The notes under the pieces: model-generated
The model's input: the letters and a program-made list of their open reading frames with translations, nothing else
Databases searched by the model: none
What the model was told of the DNA's origin: nothing
Made by a program: the position numbers and the translations under genes
Shown: positions 32,816 through 32,892 of the stretch, in pieces
Layout of the letters: every line of letters begins with the position of its first letter
How positions within the stretch are numbered: position 1 is the first letter of the stretch
Assembly: GCF_024753255.1 (NCBI RefSeq)
Contig: NZ_JANUHA010000031.1
Location: forward strand, 1-32,892
Reading direction: 5' to 3'
DNA length: 32,892 bases
Origin: Massilia agri
GTDB taxonomy: Bacteria; Pseudomonadota; Gammaproteobacteria; Burkholderiales; Burkholderiaceae_D

Positions 32816-32892
32816 CAAATCTCGGTGTCAGGTCTGACATTTGGACACGAGCTCGGCCGTTGCTAGCGATTACAGTCGAGCCCGTGTCCGTT
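32816..32892. repeat. Palindromic interspersed repeat, copy 2 (cut by window end)
   Basis: Identical to 32566-32642 over all 77 visible bases and in the same orientation, 250 bp further on. The left inverted repeat is 32824-32839; the right one lies beyond the window. It interrupts the hydrolase reading frame at 32816. Confidence 0.85.

Overview
The window looks like chromosome of a GC-rich betaproteobacterium, most likely Oxalobacteraceae (Massilia/Telluria type). This is inferred from the large GDH-180 glutamate dehydrogenase, the two-subunit arginine succinyltransferase, the queA-tgt / yajC-secD-secF block next to recG, and a palindromic repeat of about 85 bp at the right edge. No tRNA, rRNA, CRISPR array, prophage or intact insertion sequence was seen.

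Layout. 1-3.3 kb: an exported alpha/beta hydrolase (+), then on the minus strand an APC amino-acid permease followed by a chloramphenicol-acetyltransferase-like enzyme. 3.3-5.4 kb: flavohemoglobin hmp behind two NsrR-like operators, then a DUF6058-like gene. 5.4-7.5 kb: a lipoprotein of the DUF2807 type and an Old Yellow Enzyme (both minus). 7.6-19.7 kb: a minus-strand catabolic cluster in transcription order astC-aruF-aruG(astA)-astD-astB-gdhB-astE. It carries the whole arginine succinyltransferase pathway (arginine to glutamate plus succinate), with the NAD-dependent glutamate dehydrogenase that takes the product into the TCA cycle inserted before astE. An AraC-type regulator resembling Pseudomonas ArgR lies directly upstream, and the astC promoter carries a 21-bp-period direct repeat matching the published ArgR consensus.

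20.9-22.6 kb: a MarR regulator overlapping a small gene of unknown function, then an HDOD-domain gene. The MarR and HDOD genes both have a perfect TATAAT only 6-8 nt before the ATG, so both may be leaderless. 22.6-24.5 kb: three copies of what appears to be one small-RNA family on the minus strand. Each has a -10 box, an identical 32-nt 5' segment starting at the predicted +1, and a terminator hairpin whose closing pair covaries. They surround a Tat-exported FAD oxidoreductase. 24.6-32.5 kb: secF, secD, yajC, tgt and queA (minus), with separate terminators after secF and tgt, and recG divergent (+).

The last 330 bp hold two direct copies of the palindromic repeat (the second cut by the window end) around the last 48 codons of an alpha/beta hydrolase gene, which the repeat appears to have interrupted.

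Most noteworthy: the three-copy small-RNA family (not recognised from memory), the ArgR-type site at astC, gdhB embedded in the ast operon, and the repeat-bounded hydrolase fragment.
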